Shown here in pieces: positions 17,557-25,907 of a stretch of DNA of 64,000 bases. The stretch's first letter is position 1, and the number at the start of each line of letters is the position of its first letter. The position numbers and the translations under genes were made by a program. The notes beneath the pieces are model-generated. The model had not been told where the DNA came from. It ran no database searches and saw nothing but the letters and a program-made list of their open reading frames with translations. The stretch is taken from the NCBI RefSeq assembly GCF_014534745.1, contig NZ_JACVVP010000004.1:62001-126000 (forward strand), written 5' to 3'. This DNA comes from Flammeovirga sp. EKP202. Lineage in GTDB: Bacteria; Bacteroidota; Bacteroidia; Cytophagales; Flammeovirgaceae.

Positions 17557-18264
17557 TTAAATTGTTATTTCCCCATTCTTAAGAATAGGAAGTGCATCAC
17601 AATAATCCTCCTGAGCACAAAAGGCAAGGTCAGACTTGGCTTTCAAACCACTTAATCGTTTAGCATGTGAAGCATTGAATTGAATGCTCTCTACTAGATT
17701 GTCTTTACATGCTTTATATTGCGTCAATGCCATAAACGAAGCATCGTCTGTAAGATTACATTCTTCTTGTAATCTATCAATTAGAGCACCCGCAAATAAA
17801 GTATCTTCAAGACTTGGATTACCTTTCCATCCTGCACAAATAATGACAACGTCTTTTTGAGCTGATTTCAAAAAATTAGCAACAGCTGAAACATTCAATA
17901 AAGCACCGATAACGATCTGATCTGCTCTTTTCTTTGCTTCCGTAATCGCCACTGTACCGTTTGTTGTAGTCATGCAGATGTCCTTGCCGCGGTATTCTTC
18001 CTGCATGTGTTCTTGAGGAGAATTACCAATTGTAAACTCCTTTACTTTTACTCCCCCTCTTTCTCCAGCTGTAATATAGCCTTTTTTTGAATAATCAAGT
18101 GCTTCCTCAACCGTCATAACGGGGATAACACTTTTCACACCTGCATTTAAACCTGCAACCATACATGAAGTTGCTCTCAAAACATCTGTAACAACGGCAA
18201 TTTTTCCTTCGAGTTGATGTAAGGATAAAATCTCCGGGGTGAGACAAGTCTCTATATTTATCAT
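17557..18264 (-). CDS. comB: 2-phosphosulfolactate phosphatase (ComB family)
   Basis: This 235-residue protein carries the ComB signatures: VVTDVLRATSC (24-34), AGERGG (66-71), GNSPQEH, and TTTNGTVAI (99-107). ComB removes phosphate from 2-phospho-3-sulfolactate to give sulfolactate. In archaea this leads to coenzyme M; in bacteria its use is less clear. The Bacteroidota often make sulfonolipids, so a link to sulfonate metabolism is possible but not shown here, and no ComA or ComC gene is adjacent. It starts three bases after the HMG-CoA lyase-like gene and precedes smpB. Confidence 0.82.
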   Translation of the reverse strand: MINIETCLTPEILSLHQLEGKIAVVTDVLRATSCMVAGLNAGVKSVIPVMTVEEALDYSKKGYITAGERGGVKVKEFTIGNSPQEHMQEEYRGKDICMTTTNGTVAITEAKKRADQIVIGALLNVSAVANFLKSAQKDVVIICAGWKGNPSLEDTLFAGALIDRLQEECNLTDDASFMALTQYKACKDNLVESIQFNASHAKRLSGLKAKSDLAFCAQEDYCDALPILKNGEITI

Positions 18265-18267
18265 TTT

Positions 18268-19119
18268 CTAACCTATATTTTGACGTCTAAATTTCGACGC
18301 CTTCTTTAAAGTATCTAAGTTTAAGGCGGGCATTAACGAAGGTTGATCTTGGAGAGCCTCAATAAGTGATTCGGTGGCTAAGTTTCCAGTAAGACTGTCT
18401 TTAGCCATAGGACATCCTCCAAGTCCGCCAAGGGCTGTATCTATTCTTCTACAACCTGCATTAATTGCTGCTCTTGCTAGTTCAGTTGCCTTAAAAGGAT
18501 TACAGTGCAAATGTACACCCAATTCTGTATTGGGCAACAATTTTGAGGCATTTTCAAATAAATCTTGAATATCTTTTGCATTTGCAGTGCCAATTGTATC
18601 CGATAATGAGAGTATTGTTATCCCCATTTCAGAAAGTTCGTGTGCCATTTCTAACACTTTAGAGGTTGAATAATGCTCTTGATAGGGGTTGCCAAATGCC
18701 ATTGATAAGTAGGCGACCGTTACTTTTTGATGCTCTTGTGCAATAGCATTGATGTTGTTTAATGCTTCTTTTGCAGCTTGGATCGATTTTTTTGTATTTC
18801 TTTCTTGAAAAATTTCTGAGACAGAAAGGGGAAAGCCTAAATATTCAATTTCATCATGTTGTACCGCATCATGGGCACCTCTCTCATTGACTACAATAGA
18901 GAGCAGTTTTGTATTCGTATTCTCCAATTCTAAACCAGCCAAAACTTCCTTTGTATCTTTCATTTGTGGAATGGCTTTAGGAGATACAAAACTTCCAAAG
19001 TCTAAGGTGTCAAATCCTACTTTTAGCAATAGATTCAAGTATTCAATTTTTGTCATTGTAGGGATGAACTGAGAGAGCCCTTGCATTGCATCTCTTGGGC
19101 ATTCTATAATTTTAACCAT
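18268..19119 (-). CDS. mvaB: Hydroxymethylglutaryl-CoA lyase-like protein
   Basis: A DRE-TIM metallolyase barrel of 283 residues. The N-terminal signature is ECPRDAMQGL (6-15), where HMG-CoA lyase has a PRDGLQ-like motif. Metal-binding HLHCN is near residue 203, and the GGLGGCPMAKDSLTGN motif at about 231-246 contains the conserved cysteine of HMG-CoA lyase. The reaction splits HMG-CoA to acetoacetate and acetyl-CoA in leucine degradation. The altered PRDAMQ in place of PRDGLQ is a small deviation. It heads a four-gene operon with comB, smpB and the class IV PLP gene, with spacings of 3, 10 and 4 bases. Confidence 0.82.
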   Translation of the reverse strand: MVKIIECPRDAMQGLSQFIPTMTKIEYLNLLLKVGFDTLDFGSFVSPKAIPQMKDTKEVLAGLELENTNTKLLSIVVNERGAHDAVQHDEIEYLGFPLSVSEIFQERNTKKSIQAAKEALNNINAIAQEHQKVTVAYLSMAFGNPYQEHYSTSKVLEMAHELSEMGITILSLSDTIGTANAKDIQDLFENASKLLPNTELGVHLHCNPFKATELARAAINAGCRRIDTALGGLGGCPMAKDSLTGNLATESLIEALQDQPSLMPALNLDTLKKASKFRRQNIG

Positions 19120-19388
19120 CGTTAGTAGTGTTTATTTTTGTGTGTATTATTGGTTCTCTCATTGAACTTAATGAAAAAAAAGATAAGCTGTAAATTTCCT
19201 CTACAAAAAATAATGTTGAATGGTTAATCAACTAGAAATGAGGAATATGTATTTCAAATTAACAATGTCTTATCATTCTGTAAATGAGGTGTTTACATTT
19301 TTATTTCTGATTAAAAATGATTATATTAATAGGATTAAATGAATATGAGAACTACTGTTCTGTCAGAATTTTAACCAATTAACAGACT

Positions 19389-20210
19389 ATGGCTTACCTA
19401 AATGTAAACAACCAATCATTGTATTATGAGGACCATGGGGATAAAGAGGCTCCGGTAATACTTTTTATGCATGGCTTTTTGATGAGTTCAAAAATGTTTG
19501 CTTCACAAGTTGAATTCTTTTCTTCTTATCGTATCATTACTTTTGATGCAAGAGCTTTTGGCAAAACGAAGTGGGATGGAAAACCTTTTTCTTTGTATGA
19601 TACCGTGAGTGACTGTATGGCAATTTTAGATCACCTTGGCATTGAAAAAGTGATATTGGCTGGAATGTCACAAGGTGGGTATGCAGCATTGAGAGTTGCA
19701 CTCCGATTTCCCTCAAGAGTACAAGGTTTAATATTGATTAGTACTTCAGCACATATTGACTCTGAAGAGGTAAAAACAGGGTATAGAGAAGTAAGGGATA
19801 CATGGATGAATAATGGATTACTTCCTGAACTGCATGAGAATCTCATGACGGGTATTATAGGTCCGAAAGATGGAAATGAATGTCACTGGAATAAATGGAC
19901 TCCGTTGTGGCAAGAAAGAACTGGAGAACAAATATTTCATGCCATGAACAACTTGATTGATAGAGATGATATTCAATCTTTTTTGCCAGACATCAAATGT
20001 CCAACGTTAATTATTCATGGAGATCAGGATTTTGGAGTGCCATTTTCGATGGGACAATACCTTTATCAAAACCTTCCTAATACAGTAGGCTTTATTAAAA
20101 TTGAAGATGGTGCACACGGTGCGATTATGACACATGCAGAGACCGTCAATGGTACATTACTCTATCATTTGGAAAATCACTTGTTACCTGAGTTGGAAAA
20201 GCAAGATTAG
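19389..20210 (+). CDS. Alpha/beta hydrolase
   Basis: A classical 273-residue alpha/beta hydrolase. The oxyanion motif is MHGF at 27-30, the nucleophile is S94 in AGMSQGGYAAL, the acid is the aspartate in IHGDQDFGVP near 217, and the catalytic histidine is in EDGAHGAIM near 243. No signal peptide is seen, so it should be cytoplasmic. The family covers esterases, C-C hydrolases, haloperoxidase-like enzymes and lactonases, and the substrate is not predictable. It has a 269-base upstream gap without recognised sites. Confidence 0.85.
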   Translation: MAYLNVNNQSLYYEDHGDKEAPVILFMHGFLMSSKMFASQVEFFSSYRIITFDARAFGKTKWDGKPFSLYDTVSDCMAILDHLGIEKVILAGMSQGGYAALRVALRFPSRVQGLILISTSAHIDSEEVKTGYREVRDTWMNNGLLPELHENLMTGIIGPKDGNECHWNKWTPLWQERTGEQIFHAMNNLIDRDDIQSFLPDIKCPTLIIHGDQDFGVPFSMGQYLYQNLPNTVGFIKIEDGAHGAIMTHAETVNGTLLYHLENHLLPELEKQD

Positions 20211-20284
20211 TTAAAATGAATCAGGAAAAGGTTAAACTGTTTTAATATCGAGATAACCCTTTTGTTTTCAGATTGATCAATAAG

Positions 20285-20316
20285 TAGTTTACTGGAACTT
20301 ACTCTCTAGTAAACTA
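20285..20316 (+). repeat. Inverted repeat abutting the start of the next gene
   Basis: TAGTTTACT (20285-20293) and AGTAAACTA (20308-20316) form a perfect 9-bp stem with a 14-base loop. It ends eight bases before the ATG, so it could hide the translation start or act as an operator. Confidence 0.4.
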
Positions 20317-20324
20317 TTGTTGAT

Positions 20325-22217
20325 ATGAAATATACATTACTAATTATTGCCTTTTTGCTGGGTATTCACCCATCGTTTTCGCAGAAGAAAACAAATCAAT
20401 CAATTACAGAATTTGATCAATTTTTTAAGACGAAAGATCGTAGAGTGCGAACGTATCTTGAGGTTAATAAATTAACAAATCAAATAGAATTATCTATCTT
20501 TCCAAAAGATGCTTTTGATGACTTTTTTAAATATAGTGACGACGGAATTAGTATAGATGTTGTTCAAAAGAAACAGTACACTTGTGATCAATTTGATGTA
20601 GTTAAGCTAAGTAGAAGAGGAAGGTATAGAGGGATTTTACTAAAAAAAGTTTATAGGGATTATTTAGTAAGAGCAAGAAAAGTAGACAACCGGTCCAATA
20701 AGTATATTATTCCGTTAGGAGAATTACCCAAAAAATACGAGCTCAAAGATATAGAATTAAACTATTTTATAATTAGAGGAGGTGTGGATTATTACTATAG
20801 AAGTACTTATCATATTCCGGGAAAAAAACTTCCGGCCTATGATTTACCTTTGATTTATTTTTCACCTCCAAAAAGTAATTCCATTCTACATCAGTCGATC
20901 AATAAAGACGAAATTGAATATACTTTACATTATAAGATCAATGAAACGAATTTTGATTCACTTGAATTTCAAAAGCTTTACGACTATCTCCATTTAAGCG
21001 ATTACAAGATTACATCTTTTTATATCAAAGCTTTTTCATCAATTGATGGAGATAAGGAAAAGAATACGAGTTTATCGTATTTAAGAGCTCAAAACATCAT
21101 CAATGAATTATCTCCTTTTATGACAAATGGAGTTCAGTCAATAATTGAAACGGGTGAAAATTGGAAACAATTTTTTGAAGACATTCAGAAGGCAGACGAT
21201 AAGGGCTTGTTACTTAAAAGTAGAGATGCCATAAGAAAAGAAGTCAATAAGAATCCTGATCGATTTGAACAACTGTTATCCCAACAACGAATAGCCACAA
21301 TCAAGGTGCGATTAGAGAAATTAGTGTCGTATGAATCACTAGAGGAAGATCAAACTTATGAATTATTTGGGCAGTTAGTTTCCAAGGAAAACTATGAAGA
21401 AGCTTATTTATTGCAAAGTTTTATTATTGATAAGGTAAAAAATGGGATTTACTCTACAGAAAATTTAGAAGAAAAAGTGCAGTTACCTAAAGTGAAAGAT
21501 AACATAATGCTTCATCAAAATTTTTTAGTGATGTATGATGATATTTCTACTTATTATTATAAAGATGAGTTAATTGATTCTTATCGGGAAATGCTTCAAT
21601 TAGCCCCCGAAAATCCTACATTGATTTATAACCTAAGTGCTTTGTTGGCTAAATGTATATTTTATAAATGGGATAATAGGAGCATAAAAGAAGTAGAAGA
21701 TAACATCACTTATTTAAAAGCTAGAAATTTTAATAAAATACTAGTAGATAAGTTGATCCTCAACCGATGGCTTATATTGAGTAGAGCAGCTTATAAAAAA
21801 GGAGACTTTAAGAAATCAGATCACTATAATCAGAAGGTCTATAGTTATTATAGAAATCTAGATTTTGATCAAGAAGACAAAGTAAGGCTCGCTCAGCATT
21901 TTGTAGAATATTCACTAAAAGATTGGGCAAAAGAAGTTTTGATGGATGGGATTTTGGCCGCAGATGTATCTGAAAAATTGCTATACTATTATATCAATTT
22001 GACGATAATCGATGACGATCAAGTGGATAGAATGATTTACACTGATTTATTGAAAAAAGCGATTAAAATGAACAGACTAAGGTTCTGCGTATTATTTAAT
22101 TCGTACAATGATCTCCAAGAAGGGATAACATTTCAGCTGTTAGATCATCCAAAATTGAAAAGCTTATATTGTGAAGAGTGTTTCGATTATATTCAAGAAC
22201 ATGATGTTTTTAACTAG
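20325..22217 (+). CDS. Large secreted protein with OmpA-like segment and helical C-terminal half
   Basis: I do not recognise this 630-residue protein. It has a signal peptide (residues 1-20, ending FSQ). Residues 40-180 look beta-rich. The segment at about 231-262 (FYIKAFSSIDGD, then LSYLRAQNIINEL) resembles the part of OmpA-family peptidoglycan-binding domains in which a short beta strand is followed by RAQ-containing helix, but the usual NR motif and peptidoglycan-binding Asp/Arg pair are not clear. The C-terminal half (residues 340-620) is helical, with TPR-like aromatic and alanine spacing. It probably acts in the periplasm or outer membrane. A hairpin-forming repeat touches its start. 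Confidence 0.6.
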   Translation: MKYTLLIIAFLLGIHPSFSQKKTNQSITEFDQFFKTKDRRVRTYLEVNKLTNQIELSIFPKDAFDDFFKYSDDGISIDVVQKKQYTCDQFDVVKLSRRGRYRGILLKKVYRDYLVRARKVDNRSNKYIIPLGELPKKYELKDIELNYFIIRGGVDYYYRSTYHIPGKKLPAYDLPLIYFSPPKSNSILHQSINKDEIEYTLHYKINETNFDSLEFQKLYDYLHLSDYKITSFYIKAFSSIDGDKEKNTSLSYLRAQNIINELSPFMTNGVQSIIETGENWKQFFEDIQKADDKGLLLKSRDAIRKEVNKNPDRFEQLLSQQRIATIKVRLEKLVSYESLEEDQTYELFGQLVSKENYEEAYLLQSFIIDKVKNGIYSTENLEEKVQLPKVKDNIMLHQNFLVMYDDISTYYYKDELIDSYREMLQLAPENPTLIYNLSALLAKCIFYKWDNRSIKEVEDNITYLKARNFNKILVDKLILNRWLILSRAAYKKGDFKKSDHYNQKVYSYYRNLDFDQEDKVRLAQHFVEYSLKDWAKEVLMDGILAADVSEKLLYYYINLTIIDDDQVDRMIYTDLLKKAIKMNRLRFCVLFNSYNDLQEGITFQLLDHPKLKSLYCEECFDYIQEHDVFN

Positions 22218-22234
22218 TTTTTAAATCGAAGAAA

Positions 22235-22278
22235 CTAAAAAACCTTTCCAAATTATAAAAATTTAGGAAAGGTTTAAA
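22235..22278 (-). terminator. Rho-independent terminator after rsmH
   Basis: A 10-bp stem (AAACCTTTCC at 22240-22249 with GGAAAGGTTT at 22266-22275) is followed on the minus strand by six Ts. It may also help end the convergent plus-strand gene. Confidence 0.8.
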
Positions 22279-22304
22279 ATATCTTTTGGAAAAGAATAGA
22301 AAGC

Positions 22305-23228
22305 TTACTTTTGAGTCACTTCAGGTAGTTTAATCGCTACTCTCAATTTCGCACTTCTTGCTCTTCTATTTCTTGCAATTTCTTCTTCAGAAGCAGTGAT
22401 TGGTTTACTTTTCAAAGGCTTCAATGGGCGTAAAAGGTTGCCATAAAAATCTTTATTCATTTCACCTTCAAAATTACCCGTTTTGAAAAAGTTCTTTACC
22501 AAACGGTCTTCTAATGAATGGTAAGACTCAATCACAAAATAACCGCCTTCTTCCAGGACTTCAGCACCTTGTTCAATCATTTCTTTCAAAGTCACTAACT
22601 CTTCGTTAACTTCAATTCTGATTGCCTGGAAAACTTGTGCATAAAAACGGTTTTCTTTGCCTCTTGGAGCCATTGGTTTTAAGGCATCCATCAATTGTTG
22701 AGTAGTTTCAATTTCTCCTGCAGAACGAGCATGAACGATCAAACTAGCGGCTTTGTGCGGTTGGTTCAATTCACCATAAAGCTTGAACATTTTACGAAGA
22801 TCAATTTCTTCATAATTATTGATCACCTCTTTAGCACTCAATACTCCACTTTGTGCCATACGCATATCCAAAGGAGCGTCACCTCTAGTAGAGAAACCTC
22901 TTGAAGTTTCATCAATTTGGTGTGAAGAGATACCAAGGTCACCTAAGATTCCAGCAACTTCTTTGATACCGTTTAACCTCAAATATCTTTTTAAGTATCT
23001 AAAATTAGCAGCACAAAAAATCAGACGATCGTCATTGATTGCATCTGCATTTTTTTTAGCATCAGGGTCTTGATCAAAAACCACTAATTTTCCCGTTGTC
23101 AAACGGCTTAATATTTCTTTTGTGTGTCCTCCGCCACCGAAAGTAACGTCAACATAAGTTTTGGTAGGGTCAATGTGTAAACCGTCTACACACTCTTGCA
23201 GCATTACTGGAACGTGATAATCACTCAT
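22305..23228 (-). CDS. rsmH: 16S rRNA m4C1402 methyltransferase RsmH
   Basis: This 307-residue protein matches RsmH (MraW): YHVPVMLQECVDGL at 4-17, the SAM motif DVTFGGGGHTKEIL (27-40), FDQDPDA, GILGDLGISSHQID (95-108), RGFSTRGDAPLDMRM (110-124), and the C-terminal SYHSLEDRLVKNFF. It methylates N4 of C1402 in 16S rRNA. In many bacteria the gene lies in the dcw cell-division cluster after mraZ. Here no division gene is adjacent, and it follows a sensor kinase gene by five bases, so the two are likely co-transcribed. Confidence 0.95.
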   Translation of the reverse strand: MSDYHVPVMLQECVDGLHIDPTKTYVDVTFGGGGHTKEILSRLTTGKLVVFDQDPDAKKNADAINDDRLIFCAANFRYLKRYLRLNGIKEVAGILGDLGISSHQIDETSRGFSTRGDAPLDMRMAQSGVLSAKEVINNYEEIDLRKMFKLYGELNQPHKAASLIVHARSAGEIETTQQLMDALKPMAPRGKENRFYAQVFQAIRIEVNEELVTLKEMIEQGAEVLEEGGYFVIESYHSLEDRLVKNFFKTGNFEGEMNKDFYGNLLRPLKPLKSKPITASEEEIARNRRARSAKLRVAIKLPEVTQK

Positions 23229-23233
23229 ATTTT

Positions 23234-25546
23234 TTAGTACTCGTTTTTTAAATCGTCTTCACCCACTAGTGGAAGAATGATTGAAAACTCTGTGAAAGAG
23301 ACTTCATCAGAGTCGTCGTTTTTATATTTTGAAGAAACCATAATTTCACCACCGTGTTTTTTTATGATTCCGTAGGAGATGGATAATCCAAGACCAGTAC
23401 CTTCACCCACTTCTTTGGTGGTGAAGAAAGGGTCAAAAATTTTATCAATAATAGCTTGAGGCATTCCTTCACCATTGTCTCTTACTTTTATATTGATATA
23501 ATCATCTCCATCTGCATAAGACGTAGAAATTTTAATCTTACCAGTACGTTCTTCAACGGCTTGAATGGCATTGTTGATGACATTCATAAATACCTGATTC
23601 AATCGGCCTGGAAGACATTTTATTTCAGGAATATCACTTTGAAGTTCTATTTCCATTGAAATATCTTTTTTCTTTACCTTATTATTTAAAATTGTAATCG
23701 TAGATTGAATTCCTTCGTTGATATTGGCACTTTTGAAAGTGTCCTCATCCAACCTTGAGAAAGTTCTTAATCCCAAAACAATTTCTTTTGTTCGAAGTGC
23801 ACCTTCTTCAATACCATTAATCAATTCTTTGATCTCTTCTTTAACGACATTGATTTCAATTTCGTCAGCCAGTTCATTGATTTCATCCACTCTTTTTTGA
23901 AAAGCTTCTTTACTTTCAAAATCTTTAGTCAAGTCATTACAACTATCTAAAAGTTTGATCAAATCATCAATGTCATCTTTCAAAGGTTGTACGTTCGAAC
24001 TCACAAAGTTAATAGGGTTATTGATTTCATGAGCAATTCCGGCTGTTAACTGACCTAAAGAGGCCATTTTTTCTGAATTAATAAGCTGTACTTGGGCCGA
24101 TTTAAGCTCTTGCATGGCTTCCTCCAACTTTTGATTGGTGTACAGCAAACTTTCAGACTGTTGTCTTAATTCTTCTTCTGATGTTTGAATTTCGTGATAA
24201 GCTTCAATAATTTTACGTCTGTCGCTTTCTCGGTCATCTAACATTTTATTGGCAAGAGTGGCCAACTGATCAAATTCGGCATAAGCCAATCTGTCTTTAT
24301 TGATCTTAACATGTTCTTTTGAAGCTTCATCGAAGAAAGTAGAAAACTCTTCAATATTATTCGTGATTCCAGTAGCTACCTTTCGGAGTCTCCACCACAA
24401 AATAGCAATCAATAGTGTCGATAAAGATAAGATTCTAAAAAGTTCAGTCGTCAATTCGGTGATCAACATACTTCTTTTAGCCGCAATTTGATTGTCTAAT
24501 TCATCTAAATAAACTCCAGCACCAATGGTCCAATCCCACTTTTCAAAATATATGATGTAAGAAAACTTTCTTTTGATTTCATCTGAATTAGGTTTTTTAT
24601 AATCATAATAATAAAACCCACCATTATTTTCAGTGTTGACTAAGATAGAAGGCAAATCCTTGAAATAAGTCGTATCCCCATTTTCATCTGTGATAGGAAG
24701 ACTGATATGATACTCGTTTGCAAGTGAGTCTGCATTATCATAATGTTCCCAGTTTATCAATAATGGAGTTCCTCTTTTATTCACAAAAAGATAACCATCC
24801 TTTCCAAACTTTATAGAGGACATACGTTCAAAGGCTTGTCTTTGCATATCTCGAGTCACATTGTCCATATATTCTCCAGTTCCAATAACTAACCCTAGAG
24901 GCTCAAAGTACCTTAGATAGGAAGTTTTAGGATATTGTTTGTTTCCATTTTGATCAGGTTTAATCCAATAATATTCGAAAAAGCCTTTTCCTTTCGTTTT
25001 GGCAATTTCCATTTCCTTTCGGATGAAATAATCTCCCCTTGCATCTTGGAGGTCCATGATAGGCTGTCCTTCTGATTCTGGAGAAGAAGCATTCATGACG
25101 GCATATCCATCAATATGATCAATAAAATAATAACCTCTATTGTAATTAAAACGGATCGGTCGGAGTGAATCCTTGATGAGATTGACAATCTGCTTCTCGG
25201 AAAGTTTTCCTTTGTTTCTTTTATAAATGTTGTCCACGATTTGGAAAGCCTCATCTACTCTGTTGATTAGGTTTTCTTTTAATCGCTTTTCAGTATTTCT
25301 TTCAAGGTATTCAATGTATTTAAAGGCATTTTTCACCTCATTAACAGTGACATTTTTCTGTTTTTCAGTAAACTCTTGCTCAAGCTGATTTACATCTACT
25401 TTATAATCCCGAAGCTCTTTGATAGACCAAATCCCCACCAAAAATGTAATGGCAATGACAGATAAGGTCATAACAGGAATAAAAGTCGCTTCAGAAACTC
25501 TCTCTTTATTCTCTTTATGTATATTATTTTGCTCGAAGAGCTTCAT
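23234..25546 (-). CDS. Cache-domain sensor histidine kinase
   Basis: The 770 residues contain, in order: a membrane helix (about 23-41), a periplasmic region with two Cache-type modules (about 65-235 and 240-355, with RGYYFIDHIDG and GYLFVNKRGTPL as equivalent strands), a second membrane helix (about 369-387), a HAMP-like or coiled-coil linker (390-490), a HisKA domain with phospho-accepting H506 in GIAHEINNPINF, and a HATPase with the N box (NVINNAIQAV), DNGEGMP, FDPFFTTK and GTGLGLSI. Such kinases sense small extracellular ligands. No response regulator gene is adjacent. It is transcribed just ahead of rsmH. Confidence 0.9.
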   Translation of the reverse strand: MKLFEQNNIHKENKERVSEATFIPVMTLSVIAITFLVGIWSIKELRDYKVDVNQLEQEFTEKQKNVTVNEVKNAFKYIEYLERNTEKRLKENLINRVDEAFQIVDNIYKRNKGKLSEKQIVNLIKDSLRPIRFNYNRGYYFIDHIDGYAVMNASSPESEGQPIMDLQDARGDYFIRKEMEIAKTKGKGFFEYYWIKPDQNGNKQYPKTSYLRYFEPLGLVIGTGEYMDNVTRDMQRQAFERMSSIKFGKDGYLFVNKRGTPLLINWEHYDNADSLANEYHISLPITDENGDTTYFKDLPSILVNTENNGGFYYYDYKKPNSDEIKRKFSYIIYFEKWDWTIGAGVYLDELDNQIAAKRSMLITELTTELFRILSLSTLLIAILWWRLRKVATGITNNIEEFSTFFDEASKEHVKINKDRLAYAEFDQLATLANKMLDDRESDRRKIIEAYHEIQTSEEELRQQSESLLYTNQKLEEAMQELKSAQVQLINSEKMASLGQLTAGIAHEINNPINFVSSNVQPLKDDIDDLIKLLDSCNDLTKDFESKEAFQKRVDEINELADEIEINVVKEEIKELINGIEEGALRTKEIVLGLRTFSRLDEDTFKSANINEGIQSTITILNNKVKKKDISMEIELQSDIPEIKCLPGRLNQVFMNVINNAIQAVEERTGKIKISTSYADGDDYINIKVRDNGEGMPQAIIDKIFDPFFTTKEVGEGTGLGLSISYGIIKKHGGEIMVSSKYKNDDSDEVSFTEFSIILPLVGEDDLKNEY

Positions 25547-25776
25547 ACTTTTTCAATTAATATTAGAGAAGTCAGTGATAAAAAATGGAATTAATTTGGC
25601 ACTAACTGTTTATATAGGTCTATCACACAAAAATATCTGTTTTTCCGATAATATTAATATATAAAGTATAGTTTAGACTAAAAAAATATTTCTTTAATAG
25701 TTATCGTTTTCATCGATAATTTTCATTTCAAATTCTTAAGGTTATTAAATGAGTAACATCTCTTTAAATAAATAGG

Positions 25777-25807
25777 TTGTTATGCAAGTATTTATCTAAT
25801 ATTTTTG
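25777..25807 (+). promoter_or_regulatory. Bacteroidota-type promoter for rimO
   Basis: TTG at 25777-25779, a 20-base spacer, and TATTTTTG at 25800-25807 fit the Bacteroidota -33/-7 consensus. Transcription would start about 95 bases before rimO. The rest of the 361-base gap between the divergent kinase and rimO genes is AT-rich with a small TTATCG/CGATAA inverted repeat (25701-25719) and no visible gene. Confidence 0.6.
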
Positions 25808-25907
25808 CAGAACTTATTTTGCTGAAGATGAATTAAAACAAAGGTGTTTATTCATAGTTCTGTAAAAATAAAAATCTCATTAATAGGAACTTTAAAGAAG
25901 TAATCTC

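Noticed and set aside
23234-25546. A diguanylate cyclase or chemoreceptor instead of a kinase
   Set aside because: The HisKA histidine and the full HATPase boxes are clear; no GGDEF or methyl-accepting signalling domain is present.
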